The notes beneath the pieces were generated by a model. That model was not told the origin of the DNA, searched no databases, and saw nothing but the letters and a program-made list of their open reading frames with translations. From Holacanthus passer (lineage: Eukaryota > Chordata > Actinopteri > Pomacanthidae): a stretch of 64,000 nucleotides of DNA. Below are positions 34,897 to 45,314 of this stretch, piece after piece. Each line of letters opens with the position of its first letter. Position 1 is the first letter of the stretch. Made by a program: the position numbers and the translations under genes. Location of the stretch: contig JAFREQ010000150.1 in NCBI GenBank assembly GCA_025331565.1, positions 186,001-250,000 of the forward strand, given 5' to 3'.

Positions 34897-35892
34897 GTAA
34901 GTGGCGAGGAGTGATGGTGTGAGTGCAGCTGCTCAAAGAAGTGCAGCTCGCTCAGAACCTGCGTGACACAGTTACACGTTCTCAACATGAGTTTTTCGGT
35001 CCCTGCGGAGTTTAAACACCTGCCCTTCATCCTGAAGGTGATTCAGCAGGAGACCCTTTAAGCTGACAGCTGACACTCTCTTGTTTCCCAGAGTGTAGGA
35101 ATACAGCCGGACACGGTGCTGCTGAAGCTGCGTCCCACTTCCATCTACACAATGTGTATAAGCAGGATTTGAGTATCTAGTGTGTCATACTGTGACAAGG
35201 GAAGTCATAAAAACGCCTTGATGAATGTGCTGCTGACGTACACTATTCTCCCAGAATGCAATGCACCAAGAAAAGCTTCTCTCAGCTGGAAAAAATGAAA
35301 ACATGGTTATTTAGAAAAAAACATTTTCCTGTGTCTTTGTTAAGCTTAATTGCCAATGGCGTTTTAAAGTCTGTGTGATTGTTGCGTGAAAATGGCGCTG
35401 ATATTGTATCACTTCTTCGTTAATATAAAAGGGTTGTGTTAATTTATTCTATACAAACTCCAAGAAAACAGTATCTAACTGTCTTGAATGCTCAACCAAA
35501 ATCAATCTTTTGAGTTTTAAATATTCATGGAAAAAAAAAAAATCATTGGTGGTCAAGTGAATGAAGCTGAGGGGCTGTTTAAAAAGTGTTTATCATTTAT
35601 CCATTGGAATCCATGAGCCACCTTTCAAAATAAAAGTATTTAATACTCAAATATTTCTGGTGGAGTATTCCTTTAATACGTCTGTGGTTGTTCCCTGCTC
35701 TGACATCGCTTTTTGTGTCGAAGTGCAGCTGATGCTTGGATTAGTATTTTCGATGATGTGTTGGAATACAGCATGTGAAATCCACTTTGCTTGAAGCGTC
35801 CGTGTTTGTACTCCGGCCATGTCTCGGTAAATGGATGCAGAACAGATCGATAGAGACAGAAACTTATTGAAGCACTTTGGAGTTGATGATTA
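34897..35892. other. No gene seen
   Basis: AT-rich toward the right, with an A12 run near 35530. Contains GAATGCAATGCACC near 35257 but no defined element. Confidence 0.45.
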
Positions 35893-35914
35893 TGTGTGTG
35901 TGTGTGTGTGTGTG
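35893..35914. repeat. (TG)11 microsatellite
   Basis: Perfect TG run. Confidence 0.95.
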
Positions 35915-36179
35915 AGACAGGAAGTTGGAGTTGAGGGTGACAGGTGGGAATGTGAGCTGTCACACTGCAGTCTCCCCTCACAGTACAACACAGGAGGATT
36001 ACAGCAGCCATCATCACACACACTAACCCACCTATGATGACTCTGGCCTTCTTCCCAAACATGATTCATCACCATCATATTACCTCATCCTCGCTCTCCC
36101 TCTCACCCCCTGACAGGCCGCTGACCTTCAGGTAAACCGGGCAGACCCAGCCAGCAACAGTAGCAATCGGCCAACAGCA

Positions 36180-36345
36180 GACTGTTTGTCCTCTCGGTCC
36201 TGGCACGACAAACACGGCACGAGGCCGCGGCCAACGAGTCAACACGCTGCGAGCGACGAGACTGATGGGAAATATGGCCGACGCCGACGCCGGCGCTGTC
36301 TGGACGGCAGCTTGTTTCAGGGTTCAGGGAGGTACAGTGTGCGTT
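36180..36345. promoter_or_regulatory. Small CpG-rich block, possible promoter
   Basis: CpG-dense sequence (GGCACGAGGCCGCGGCCAAC near 36219, GGCCGACGCCGACGCCGGCG near 36274) in an otherwise AT-rich neighbourhood. An ATG at 36265 opens a plus-strand frame (MGNMADADAGAV...) that reaches a GTACAG donor-like site near 36332. A 5' exon is conceivable but unsupported by any domain. A frame is also open on the minus strand, as is usual for GC-rich DNA. Confidence 0.25.
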
Positions 36346-36802
36346 ACAGCAGATCCAACAACACAAAGATATCTGATTTTAAATCATGTGAAACACATGT
36401 TTAGTGTGAAGATAATCAACACAGAATTTATTCCACTGCTTTTTCTTTATCAAATATACTTTATTACAAAGCATATTTAACAAAAAAAATCCCTTTTTTA
36501 AAATCTTCTTGTCAACAGCACCAATGCAAAACTTCTATATGCATATTTAGTATATTTAGTATATATCATTTCTGAATATTTACACACCTCACAGTGAGTG
36601 AATCAGATGGTAAATAAATCCTGATGCCTGCGACATATCTATCAGCGCCTGAGGCAACATCATAGAACCGGTAAATTTTCTAAATGAACTAAAGCGTGTT
36701 TGACTTCAGTTGGGTTGAACTGAAGGAAACTGATAAGAAGAGCAGAAGTGCAGGAGCGACCTGAGCCGGCCGCTGTTTCTGTCACGCTCCACTTGTTTAC
36801 AG

Positions 36803-36841
36803 CGAGTGCAGGGTGATGAACAGCGCCGCTGCGTTCAACAG
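36803..36841 (+). other. Possible 39-nt exon with strong splice sites (unproven)
   Basis: A pyrimidine-rich acceptor (CTCCACTTGTTTACAG) precedes 39 bases that end at a consensus donor, CAACAG|GTGAGC. Two phases are open (RVQGDEQRRCVQQ; ECRVMNSAAAFN). The length is a multiple of three, as in cassette microexons. No family is recognisable and no flanking exon is found. Confidence 0.15.
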
Positions 36842-37184
36842 GTGAGCTCCTGTACGGCCGCGCTGTCTCATGAATCACAGTTAGACCTGCAGAGTGAGGA
36901 CGGTTCGTCCGGTCCACACTTCATCAAAGTGCTGTCGGAGACTTGATTTTGGTTTAATGGTAGAATTAGTTGAAGGTTAGTGTCAGGTGGATTTGTGAGG
37001 CCTGCTCAGGTCGGAGAAGGCAGGAAGTTGTGTGTCGGTGTACTCGCTCTTTATATTATGTGAATGTCCATGTGATGAACCTCACACGAGCAAAACAACC
37101 TCAGACAATGAAGCTGAAACATTATGTTAATCTGTGCGTTTTGTATTTCCAATTATCTTTATTTATATATTGAAGACTAATGTC
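36842..37184. other. No gene seen
   Basis: Featureless spacer. Confidence 0.5.
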
Positions 37185-37440
37185 TCATCTCATTTCAGCT
37201 CCTGCTGCAGTTTTACTTCCTGCTCCTGATGAATCACACCTGCTCCCTCACCTGCACCTCATCCTGCCCTCACTCAACCCTGCATATAAATATAGTCCCG
37301 TTTCTTTCTTCTCTCTGCTTCTTGCCAGATTGTCTTTGTTCTGCCTCATGTTCATTGTGTTTCCTTGTGTTTGACTGAATTGTACATCGTGTCCTGTGTC
37401 TTTCTCTGCACCTGAGTCTCAGATGTTTCCAGTAACATTG
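37185..37440 (+). mobile_element. Dispersed percomorph repeat (plus orientation)
   Basis: T/C-rich sequence with TTTTACTTCCTGCTCCTGAT, CACACCTGCTCCCTCACCTG, TATAAATATAGTCCCG and CTTGCCAGATTGTCTTTG in that order. These are landmarks of a high-copy teleost repeat and approximately the reverse-complement style of 21100-21595. No coding capacity. The class is not assigned. Confidence 0.55.
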
Positions 37441-38458
37441 CAGAATCAGTGAACACAAACATTCAACTCAAACTCAATTCCTCCTGTAACTTCAATAACA
37501 GCTCGCCCCCGAGCTAGAAGAACCATTATCACATTTTTCTTTCATAAATGCCAAACACAGTTATACTTTATGACAGCACATACTCCTGCTCTTATACTTT
37601 TATCTGTCTGTCTACCAAGTGTCATTTTACTTTTGGGATGTGAGTTTTGGATTTTGTCTTCATATACTGTTCTTCACTGTTTCTACTCTGTAGCCCATCA
37701 ATAGATTCAAACAACAGTTCCCAGAGGTCTTTGCTGTTGTCACATGTCCCAGTGGCCCAGATGTTTAACATCAGGATTCACCATGTGGTTGTCACTGACA
37801 GCAGACTGTCGTGTTCACCGGCTTCCTGTTGATGCTTGGGAAACTCAATAACCTTAGACTGTGCACACTGCGGGATGCAGATGTTAGAATTTCTCATATC
37901 GGACTCAGCGGACTGAAGTGCTGCCTGCAAGATGCATTTTTCAAATATTTTATGAGATATAAATACACTTTAAAATGCATGAAGCCCTGCTGAATTTTTA
38001 AAGACGCGAGTGGTTTGATTCATGAAACACCTGCCCCGTTCTCGGCCGTCCCAATAAACCGAGCCGCAAACACAATCAGGAGCCGCTGACCTCGACTTTA
38101 TTGCCGACTGTAAGGAGGGAAAGAGCATCGCACACAGGAGATGGATTTGTCTCTGAGACGGATGAGCCGGTGGCGGTGTCTCTACACACGTGTTGTAAAC
38201 ATTTCATTGTATGGCCCAATAGGAAGAGAGCGCTCGGTGCAACAGGGTTTAACAGAGCACCAATAAGGTTTTGTGGAGGCCAACATCCAGTCCATAAAAG
38301 TGTTTGTCTTGGTCAGTTTCAATTTCCAGGTCCTGTATAGTTTCACACTGTATAAATGAATCATGAAATTTAAAAAAAGTGAAATGAAAGATGTCTTGTC
38401 AGGTAAAAAATGATTAGGACTGAAAAGAGAAATAGTTCATTTACTCAAGTACAAATAA
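37441..38458. other. No gene seen
   Basis: Short frames only; no recognisable repeat. Confidence 0.5.
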
Positions 38459-38636
38459 AACCACTTCCAAAAAGGTTGTGTAAAATGTTAATGAAAACAG
38501 AATTTGACGCTTTGTAAATCATTTGAACTCAATATTTAATTTAAAATGCAAAGACGACATATGAAATGTTGAAAACCATCAACATCTGATTTTATCAACA
38601 TTTTGCACAGCACAACTTTTATGGAGTTGGAGTTGT
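38459..38636. mobile_element. Non-autonomous Tc1/mariner-type element
   Basis: The left end (AACCACTTCCAAAAAGGTTG) and the right end (CAACTTTTATGGAGTTGGAG) are imperfect terminal inverted repeats. The interior keeps landmarks such as GTAAATCATTTGAACTCAAT and AAAGACGACATATGAAATG, which I recognise from the ends of an abundant fish mariner-like transposon. Only about 180 bases remain, with no transposase, so it is an internally deleted derivative. Confidence 0.7.
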
Positions 38637-38973
38637 CTTTACTAACAGAGACAGACTAACAGACGTCCTATTTTACCCATTAAAATCATTCACATACGTC
38701 CCCGCGGTTCCATTTTTGTTTGATATGAGATTCCATAACCTAATTTCACAAGGCGACGGATTAAACCGCAGACAGAGAGCAGAGGGACTTCTTAGCAACA
38801 ATCTTGGTTCATAAAGAGAAGTCAGCAACATGTCAGAGAATCACCAGAGCCGTAAAACCACTTTCCTCAGTGTCACGACTTCCTTCGATGTTCGGCTCTG
38901 GGGCCCGACGGCGGCTCGGAGTGAGGTCTCTGCTGCGTGAGGCAAATCAGACAAAACCAAAGCTTTTACATCT

Positions 38974-38975
<2 letters not shown>
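38637..38975. other. No gene seen
   Basis: Mixed sequence with a small GC-rich spot near 38900 (GGGGCCCGACGGCGGCTCGG). It directly precedes the A31 tract and could be retroposed, but I see no recognisable source. Confidence 0.4.

Positions 38976-39006
<31 letters not shown>
38976..39006. repeat. A31 homopolymer
   Basis: Thirty-one consecutive A bases, the longest homopolymer in the window. It may be a young poly(A) tail or an expanded A tract. I could not find a flanking target-site duplication by eye. Confidence 0.95.
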
Positions 39007-39008
<2 letters not shown>

Positions 39009-39994
39009 AACAACAGGCTTTCACGGCGGGGCCAAACACTGAGGCTACTGCCAGGCTGATGACACGTCCAATACTGGCAGCCGTATTAAAAATTGATAGA
39101 GCCTGCCAGAGACGGAAAATGCGAAAACAAGAGGCCTGGAAAACAAAGAAGAAAGCGAGAAGTGGTGTGATACAGAGGGGAGGGGGACGAGGGACGAGGA
39201 GAGCTGAGGGGATAAACAAAGAGAGAGCGATCGAAGATGATGATGATTGGTGAGGAAGGTTTAGCATTAAGAGGTGGCTTGATTATTGAGCTACGTCGGC
39301 CAGACATGACCTCGGCGTCCAAACGAGACATGTATTACTCTCCTGTCCACAGTGCAAACCTGCGTTCGGCACTAGTAACAGAAAGAGCTCGAAGGACGCT
39401 CGGAAATCACAAACCTCCGGCAAGGACGATAATTCACTCTTCTGTCATATGCAAATCTGCAACCACTACTTCTTACTACTGCACACACATGCAAAACATA
39501 AAAAATTCATTCATTCATTCGACCTTCATTTAAATCACGACGAACCACCGAGGACGCGCCCTCGTTTCCAGTGATGTCGAGAGAAGAGTTCAAACGAATA
39601 AATGCAAAAAATAGTTAACGAGAAAACAACAACAGTTAAAACAATAAAGAGTAGAGCAAATTCACCTACAGGTACAATTGTGTTTTAATGTGTGTAGTAA
39701 AATTCCCAATCTAATCCCTAATTAACTTGGACAGGTCAAAAAGAGACCAGTTGATTTGATTAGTTTAATAAGGAAGTGATGGATGATCGCATGTTGCCAT
39801 TAAAGGTTTTATAAGTAAAAAGAAACCAACGCCTGACACAACTTCCTGTTAGAGAAAATATAGCGTCAGGGTGCTGTACACAACGTACACACAGCAGACT
39901 GCAGATCAAGTGACCCAGCCTTTAAATCAATTATGAAGTAAGGAAGCAAGTAAACAAAAGCCTTAATAATCACCAGTGGACATTTTGACTTTGT
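39007..39994. other. No gene seen; purine-skewed then AT-rich
   Basis: Purine-rich from 39105 to 39240 (AGAGGGGAGGGGGACGAGGG near 39174), then AT-rich. A short (CATT)n lies at 39508-39520. Confidence 0.45.
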
Positions 39995-40115
39995 AGGAAA
40001 AGCACAGGTGTAATTAATAACATTAACGATGGCTGTCTTTCATTTAAGGTCCCAGTTTGGCCTTTTTCAGAGCTGATGTCTTTTTAACGTTATCAATTAC
40101 ACCTGTGCTTTTCCT
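39995..40115. repeat. Long hairpin: 32-bp inverted arms, 57-nt loop
   Basis: Arm 1 (39995-40026, beginning AGGAAAAGCACAGGTGTAAT) and arm 2 (40084-40115, ending ATTACACCTGTGCTTTTCCT) are reverse complements with 2 mismatches in 32. The 57-base loop contains CCCAGTTTGGCCTTTTTCAG. It may be a compact foldback transposable element or a recent palindromic insertion. Confidence 0.85.
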
Positions 40116-40339
40116 GCTGGACTAATGGTAAAGTCAGACATGTGAAATCCTGCAGTGTAAAAACAGTAAATCAAACTTCAGCCAGTTTGCTTTGGTGCCT
40201 TCATGAGAACAGGAAGTTCTGCAACATGCACAGGTGGTTTGTCATCACCACAGTCAAACTTTCTCCTCCACTTTTTCAGTTCATAATCTACCTCCACGTC
40301 TCTCCGTCCTCCTCCTCTTCCCCTGAGCCCGACGTCCTC
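40116..40339. other. No gene seen
   Basis: Pyrimidine-rich toward the right (CTCCGTCCTCCTCCTCTTCC near 40302); no supported frame. Confidence 0.45.
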
Positions 40340-40490
40340 CGGCGCCTCCTCCTGCCACATCCGCCATATTTTGTTTACCGTGCTAATCTGGCATCCGCAG
40401 TAAGCCATAATTAGCTGATTAGCAATGCAGAGAGCTCGTTGAGGATGCTAGCCAGACGAGAGGACACTTGATTAGATGATTATAATCGTG
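40340..40490. promoter_or_regulatory. Candidate regulatory block
   Basis: Repeat-free sequence with AAGCCATAATTAGCTGATTAGC near 40402 (overlapping TAATTA and GATTA cores), TTGATTAGATGATTATAATC near 40467 and CCGCCATATTTTG, a YY1-like CCAT core, near 40361. Enhancer-like texture, not tested. Confidence 0.35.
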
Positions 40491-40696
40491 TGTGTGTTTG
40501 AATACTGATACGAGTTCTAATGCCGCCACCACAATCTATTAAAACTCAAAAGATGACGCCACAGTGGCGCTTCAGAGTTTATATGTATATCCGACAAACA
40601 CAAGTTTTTTGTTATTTTAAATCCTCAAGGCTCCTTTCTGTTCCCACTTTATTTGCTTGATTTATTTCTCGACATTATTTTCCCTCCTTTTATAAT

Positions 40697-41239
40697 TTGG
40701 GGGTGAAATGTTTTGACAGTTTGTCGGGTTTCCATTCTCTCATCCAAACACTTCCTTTGATTTATTCAGTCACATTTTCAGTTTGTTTGTGGAAGAAAAC
40801 CAAACTGACTCCCTCAAACGTCACTGATGGGTCCAGAACTACATTAAATAAGGATGTATTTACTGCTGAGAAGCTGAAACGTCTCCAGATTTTCTCTCTG
40901 TTGAGGCCGAACCTGAAAGAGCAAGAAGCCAACATGCTCTGCAGGTTTGTGGAGGGTGTTGAGAAGTGCTTCTTCATTATTATATTAACTAAATATTTCA
41001 GCTGTTGTCTGCTAAAAATAAGAGCATTTGATGACTCTGCTTTGAGTCTTACAAGTGTCAGCGTTGATGTTCTCCACATGAAGACGAAGTCATTCAACGC
41101 TGATAAAAGAAGGTTGAAGGAGAAAGTCTTCAGGAATCTGACGCTATCTGCTCTCGACCTTTCTGCTCAGGGTCGGGCTCGAGTCTTAAGTTATTCACTT
41201 TTTTCATCCTTAGCGTTACTCTCATCCAAGCAGCTGTGA
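40697..41239 (+). other. 180-codon open frame free of simple repeats (status unknown)
   Basis: This is the longest plus-strand frame not explained by a microsatellite. It opens at TTG, with an internal ATG (M in ...EANMLCRF) about halfway. Its sequence includes TAEKLKRLQIFSLLRPNLKE and ADKRRLKEKVFRNLTLSALD, which resemble ordinary soluble protein, with a hydrophobic FFIIIL patch. I recognise no family and see no splice acceptor or Kozak start. A 111-codon frame lies opposite. The Tc1/mariner fossil begins 0.47 kb downstream, so transposon-derived or chance origin is plausible. Confidence 0.2.
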
Positions 41240-41711
41240 TGTAGCACAGAGACTTTGACGATAAAGAGAATAAATGCTCATCAAACATTTTCTCTTTAAA
41301 GGCTCTGAACACTCACACAGGTGTTGTCTGATCCCTCGGCTGATTAGACTTCGATTCAGGTGGAAGCTGTGCTGGGAATTACATGATCTACCCTCCTCCG
41401 ATAAGAATTATAATGTTGTTTCTCAAGCAGGTGCAACAACAGAGTCAACAGTGAGAGAGACGTCAATCAGCAGTTTGCACATGTTCACACAGTCCTGAGG
41501 TCTTTTCAGGCAACATAAGTGAAAACACCAGGCTGGAGGAGGAAGTCTTTAAAGCTTCTCCCCCTCAGTTTTACTCTCATATGATGGAGATGCAAATTTA
41601 CTGTCGCTGTCTCTAGTTGTTCTAATAGTTGTGGGGGACGTGAGTTCAAGTGGAAAAGACAGAGTTGTTAGCATCAACATTAATGCACTTTAGTTTTTAC
41701 AGCCCTGATCC
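41240..41711. other. No gene seen
   Basis: Short frames; no recognisable repeat before the mariner fossil. Confidence 0.45.
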
Positions 41712-41985
41712 TTTTTGACATATACTCAATTAAAAACAGCACAAAGACAAAATATTTAATGTTTGATCATCAGCTTCATTGATTGTTGTAAATATCTGTT
41801 TATTCTGAATCTGATGGCAGCAACATGTTTCAAACACGTTGGACAGGAGCAACAAAAGACTGTGAAAGTTGTGGACTGATTGAAAACACCTGTTTGGATC
41901 CTTCCACAGGTAAACAGGTTCATTGGTAACAGGTGATAGGATCATGATTGGGTCTGAAAGGTTCATCCTGGAAAGTGTAAAGTCT
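41712..41985 (+). mobile_element. Truncated Tc1/mariner-type transposon, 5' region
   Basis: It carries in order ATACTCAATTAAAAACAGCA, CTGATGGCAGCAACATGTTT, GACAGGAGCAACAAAAGACT, AACACCTGTTTGGATCCTTC and GGTAACAGGTGATAGGATCA. These match the region just upstream of the transposase frame in a very common fish mariner-like element. The copy stops before the transposase and is not mobile by itself. It is related to the 38459-38636 element. Confidence 0.8.
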
Positions 41986-42004
41986 TGAATCTCTGTTTTC
42001 TGTT

Positions 42005-42160
42005 TCTGTCTGGTTTCTTGCCGTCACTCACGTCTTCCTCTCTTTGCAGACTCGACCCTTCCTGCACCTGATTACCTGCTCCGCCCTGATGTGCTGCACC
42101 TTTGTCCCGTTTTTCTCGTTTTTGCTTTCTTGCTTAACCTAAATGAAATAAATCATCTTT
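42005..42160 (+). mobile_element. Probable dispersed-repeat fragment
   Basis: CCTGCACCTGATTACCTGCT and GCTGCACCTTTGTCCCG resemble the pyrimidine-rich dispersed repeat at 37185-37440. A canonical-looking acceptor (CCTCTCTTTGCAG at 42038-42050) belongs to it and should not be taken as a gene exon. Confidence 0.35.
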
Positions 42161-42799
42161 TCCAAATCTTACTCCCCAACACATTTAAATCTGCTGAGGT
42201 GGGAAAGTTAAGCTTTTAAATCCTCTTTCAACTCTTCTTTATTCTGATTTGTAAACTTTATTATGAAAAGCTTTCAGATAGACTTAAACTGATCGGTTAG
42301 TTTATCAATGTGGAAACTTAAGTTTATTCAGCTGTTGCTAAATCTAAAGTAATTAAAAACGAGTAATCCTCCAGCTTAGAAGCTTTTAGACCCAATTTAA
42401 AAGGTTTCACCCTGAGGAAGCGTGTGTTTTACACAATGTGCATTTTATTGTCAGCTTTGTGCAAAGCTCTCTCTCTCTCTCTCTCTGTGGATGGAAGAAA
42501 TACTGTTAAAATATATAAATACTTTAAATTTTAATTTTTAAATCCTCAGTTTTGAGAACATGTTAAGCTCAGCACGGCTGGGAACGCAGCGGGTCTGGGG
42601 CATTAAAAAGTAAAAAGCGTCGAGACGTATCCCGCAGATGCAGCAGCTAAAACCTGTCCGACATAAAGCCGTGATGAAGCGAAGAGGCCGCCCTCCCGTC
42701 AGGCCGCGCGTTATTTGTGAAAGCCTCAAACCTACCAGCTGAAATGTGAGTAATACCGTTCCCGCCGCTTTGTTCTCGGCTCCGAACCATCACTCATCG
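42161..42799. other. No gene seen; CT tract and CpG-bearing sequence
   Basis: (CT)10 at 42467-42486. Positions 42560-42790 retain CpGs (AGGCCGCGCGTTATTTG near 42701) without a supported frame. Confidence 0.5.
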
Positions 42800-42965
42800 A
42801 CTGTATGAAAGTCACAGCCGTCGAGTTATTTTTCATCAGGAAACAAAAGGAGCCATTTCCTTGAATCAAAGCCTCCCACTCTGCATTCATAATGATGGAT
42901 TATGGCATCAGATTGATGAGGAAGGCTGTCTGAAGGGTATTTAGAGGCATTTCAAACTAAATGGG
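42800..42965. promoter_or_regulatory. Candidate regulatory block
   Basis: Repeat-free sequence including GAGTTATTTTTCATCAGG (42823), CATTCATAATGATGGATTA (42884) and GGCATCAGATTGATGAGG (42904), with several ATTA/TAAT cores. Enhancer-like, not tested. Confidence 0.35.
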
Positions 42966-44160
42966 ATCCTGTGAGCGGCTGAGGGTGTTTTGATTTGGGA
43001 ACAGACAGTTTATGAGCCACTGCAGGCGTCAGGAAACGCTGCGTTCGCCTTCTTCCAGGAGAGACGACCACGAGAAAGTCGACTGAAAATTCTGACAACA
43101 CAGGCTAATTTTAGCAACGATCTATCACTGCTTTGCATCGAGCATCGGGCTTCGGCAGGGCGAGTGTTTTTGTGTCTGTGACGGAAAACAACAGTTGGGA
43201 CGAATAAAAATGAGAAGAGAAAAAATCCTGTCTGCTGGACTCGTTATATAGATCTTGGATATGAACACAGTATGATACGTCCTTTTATTTTTAAGCTTGC
43301 TGTGTCTGCTTCTTGTTGATTGACATCTCTTTTTGATTGTTATATTTTTATTTTGTTTAATAAGTAATTCCCAGATTTTTTGAATCAGCAGATCAGGTTG
43401 AACCGATTATTAATAATTGTGATGTGAAAAATCGTAGTTTTTATGTTATATATTATGTAGAGAGAAGTGGGCAGAACATAGGTTTGTGCCATATCATATT
43501 GTTCAGGATAATACTGGTATAATTTTCAATATGATAATTTAAAAAAAAGCCTTGTCATGAAACATGGCTGACAAACAAAAGAGGCGAAACAACAGACTTA
43601 TTTCACCACCTGCAGCAGAAGCACAACAACTATAGAGCTCAACAACTATGATGAGACGTAAACCAAAGATGGTCTTCAGTATTTTGTCATGTCGTCAAAT
43701 ATATCGTCATTGCAAAAATACTCTGCCATATCATCATACTAATTCAGGACCATGTCGCGCGTCCATAGCAGAAAATACCAGCAGCATCTAAATGAGTTGT
43801 TTATAAATGTTTGAATTTCTTACAAGGACTTGGAAACTTTTTCAAATCCAATGATTAAACATGTTTTTATAGTGTTGACTGTATTTTTATCCTATTTTCA
43901 GTTTTTTATATTCAAAATAAACCCAAAGAATAAATTGCCAGATTTGATGAAAATTTCATTCATATGTCAAGGCTGGGTTTCATGTTCGTCAGTGTCCTTA
44001 TTTTCTAATAATGCCGCGTTTAGGGAATCGTGTGTCGTGTGTGTGGATATAAACATGATATTATGCACGATCTTTAGTTTACCTGATGAATTGTTTTATC
44101 ATCGGCTGCTGCGGAGCTTTCCCTCAGGAATCATTGGGGATTCATCTTCACTTGTCCACA

Positions 44161-44161
<1 letters not shown>
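42966..44161. other. No gene seen; AT-rich
   Basis: AT-rich. A 123-codon frame at 43830-44201 ends in the CA tract and has no recognisable domain. Confidence 0.45.

Positions 44162-44190
<29 letters not shown>
44162..44190. repeat. (CA)14 microsatellite
   Basis: Perfect CA run followed by an AAACACAC remnant. Confidence 0.95.
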
Positions 44191-44199
<9 letters not shown>

Positions 44200-44204
44200 G
44201 ACAT

Positions 44205-44420
44205 GTCACCCTGAGAGATGAAAAGCCAATAGCACCCAGAGGGGCTTCTTTGATCCCTGTGAAGCCCCCCAGGAGATGATGTTGAATCACTTCCACGCCA
44301 TGTCGTCCTGACCTCACCAATTAGGAAGGAAATTGAAAAACTGACCTATCAATGTGGGGATGGGCTAATTTGTTGTTTCTGACCAGGACAATTAACCTCA
44401 GGGAGCCCCCCGAGGGAGGA
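44205..44420. promoter_or_regulatory. Candidate regulatory block with a small hairpin
   Basis: Repeat-free sequence with CACCAATTAGGAAGG (44316), GGGCTAATTTGTTG (44362) and GACAATTAACCTCAGG (44387). A perfect 8-bp inverted repeat GGGGCTTC/GAAGCCCC (44241-44248 and 44261-44268) encloses a 12-base loop. Looks like a conserved noncoding element, untested. Confidence 0.4.
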
Positions 44421-44779
44421 GAGAGAAGACCCTCGGACGCACCTGTCACACACATTCAGCCTCAGAATGTCTCCTGTGTTTCCTCACGCAGCAAGAAGCT
44501 CACACAGCAAAGCTAACGTTGGCAAAAGTAAAAACAAAACTAAACATTTGCATCTGAATGAGGATCTGAAATCACCTTCACACCAAACATCACCGCACAT
44601 CTTGTACAAGCGACGGAGCCGGATTACATTGAAGCAAACCCTGGAATTAAAATGCAGCTCTGCTTCAGTTTGGAGCCCGATTGCTCCTTTTCCTCGCCAA
44701 AACACACATTGCCATTCATAACACTTCTTCTCCCCTTGGCAGTAAACACTTTCTCTCACACCGAGAGCGGCTCGGCTGA
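44421..44779. other. No gene seen
   Basis: Frames of 84-91 codons lie on both strands without recognisable domain or splice support. The sequence is repeat-free and may extend the neighbouring regulatory-looking blocks. Confidence 0.4.
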
Positions 44780-44900
44780 TGGCTCGCTCCCTTCTGAATG
44801 ACTGCGAGCGTGGACAGTTATTCTCATCGCATTCAGTTCTGCTGCTAATAAGTTGGCCAACATTGCAAATCCTTTACTTTTTCTGCTTTGATGGAAAAAT
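44780..44900. promoter_or_regulatory. Candidate regulatory block
   Basis: Contains TCTCATCGCATTCAG, GCTGCTAATAAGTTGGCCAA and ACATTGCAAATCCTTTACTT, the last with an octamer-like TTGCAAAT. Repeat-free and enhancer-like, untested. Confidence 0.3.
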
Positions 44901-45296
44901 ATATAATTAACACGGTTGGAAAACAGGCGCTGTTTAGACATAATTGGAAAATATCTGGAAAAATATTTGACTCCATTTTCTAACAAACCAATTTTTAAGA
45001 AGCTTATTCTGACAGACGTTCACATAAAAGTCTTATTTAGGTTATTTTGTAGTTTTATACATGATTACTATATTTATTTATGAACATTTGAGAGAAACTG
45101 CTATCGCTTGAAAGAGTTCTGCTAATTCCAGCAGTGTTTGCATGTGTGTGTTTGTTAGTTCTCGTCTGATGAGATGAGATGAGAATGAGAGAAGTGCATT
45201 CTGAGCGTTAATCTTTTATCAATAACTAAACATGTCACTCTACAACTATTCTGCATTTTATGTTCTGCATGTTAAAAAAGAGGTGATAAAGTGTGA

Positions 45297-45314
45297 TTTT
45301 TTTTTTTTTTTTTT
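45297..45314. repeat. T18 homopolymer
   Basis: Eighteen consecutive T bases. Confidence 0.9.

Noticed and set aside
38804..39253. 149-codon frame containing a poly-lysine run
   Set aside because: The lysines come from the A31 tract; the flanks are unrelated and purine-rich.
42038..42060. Canonical acceptor CCTCTCTTTGCAG
   Set aside because: It falls inside a probable dispersed-repeat fragment and the following frame is not exon-like.
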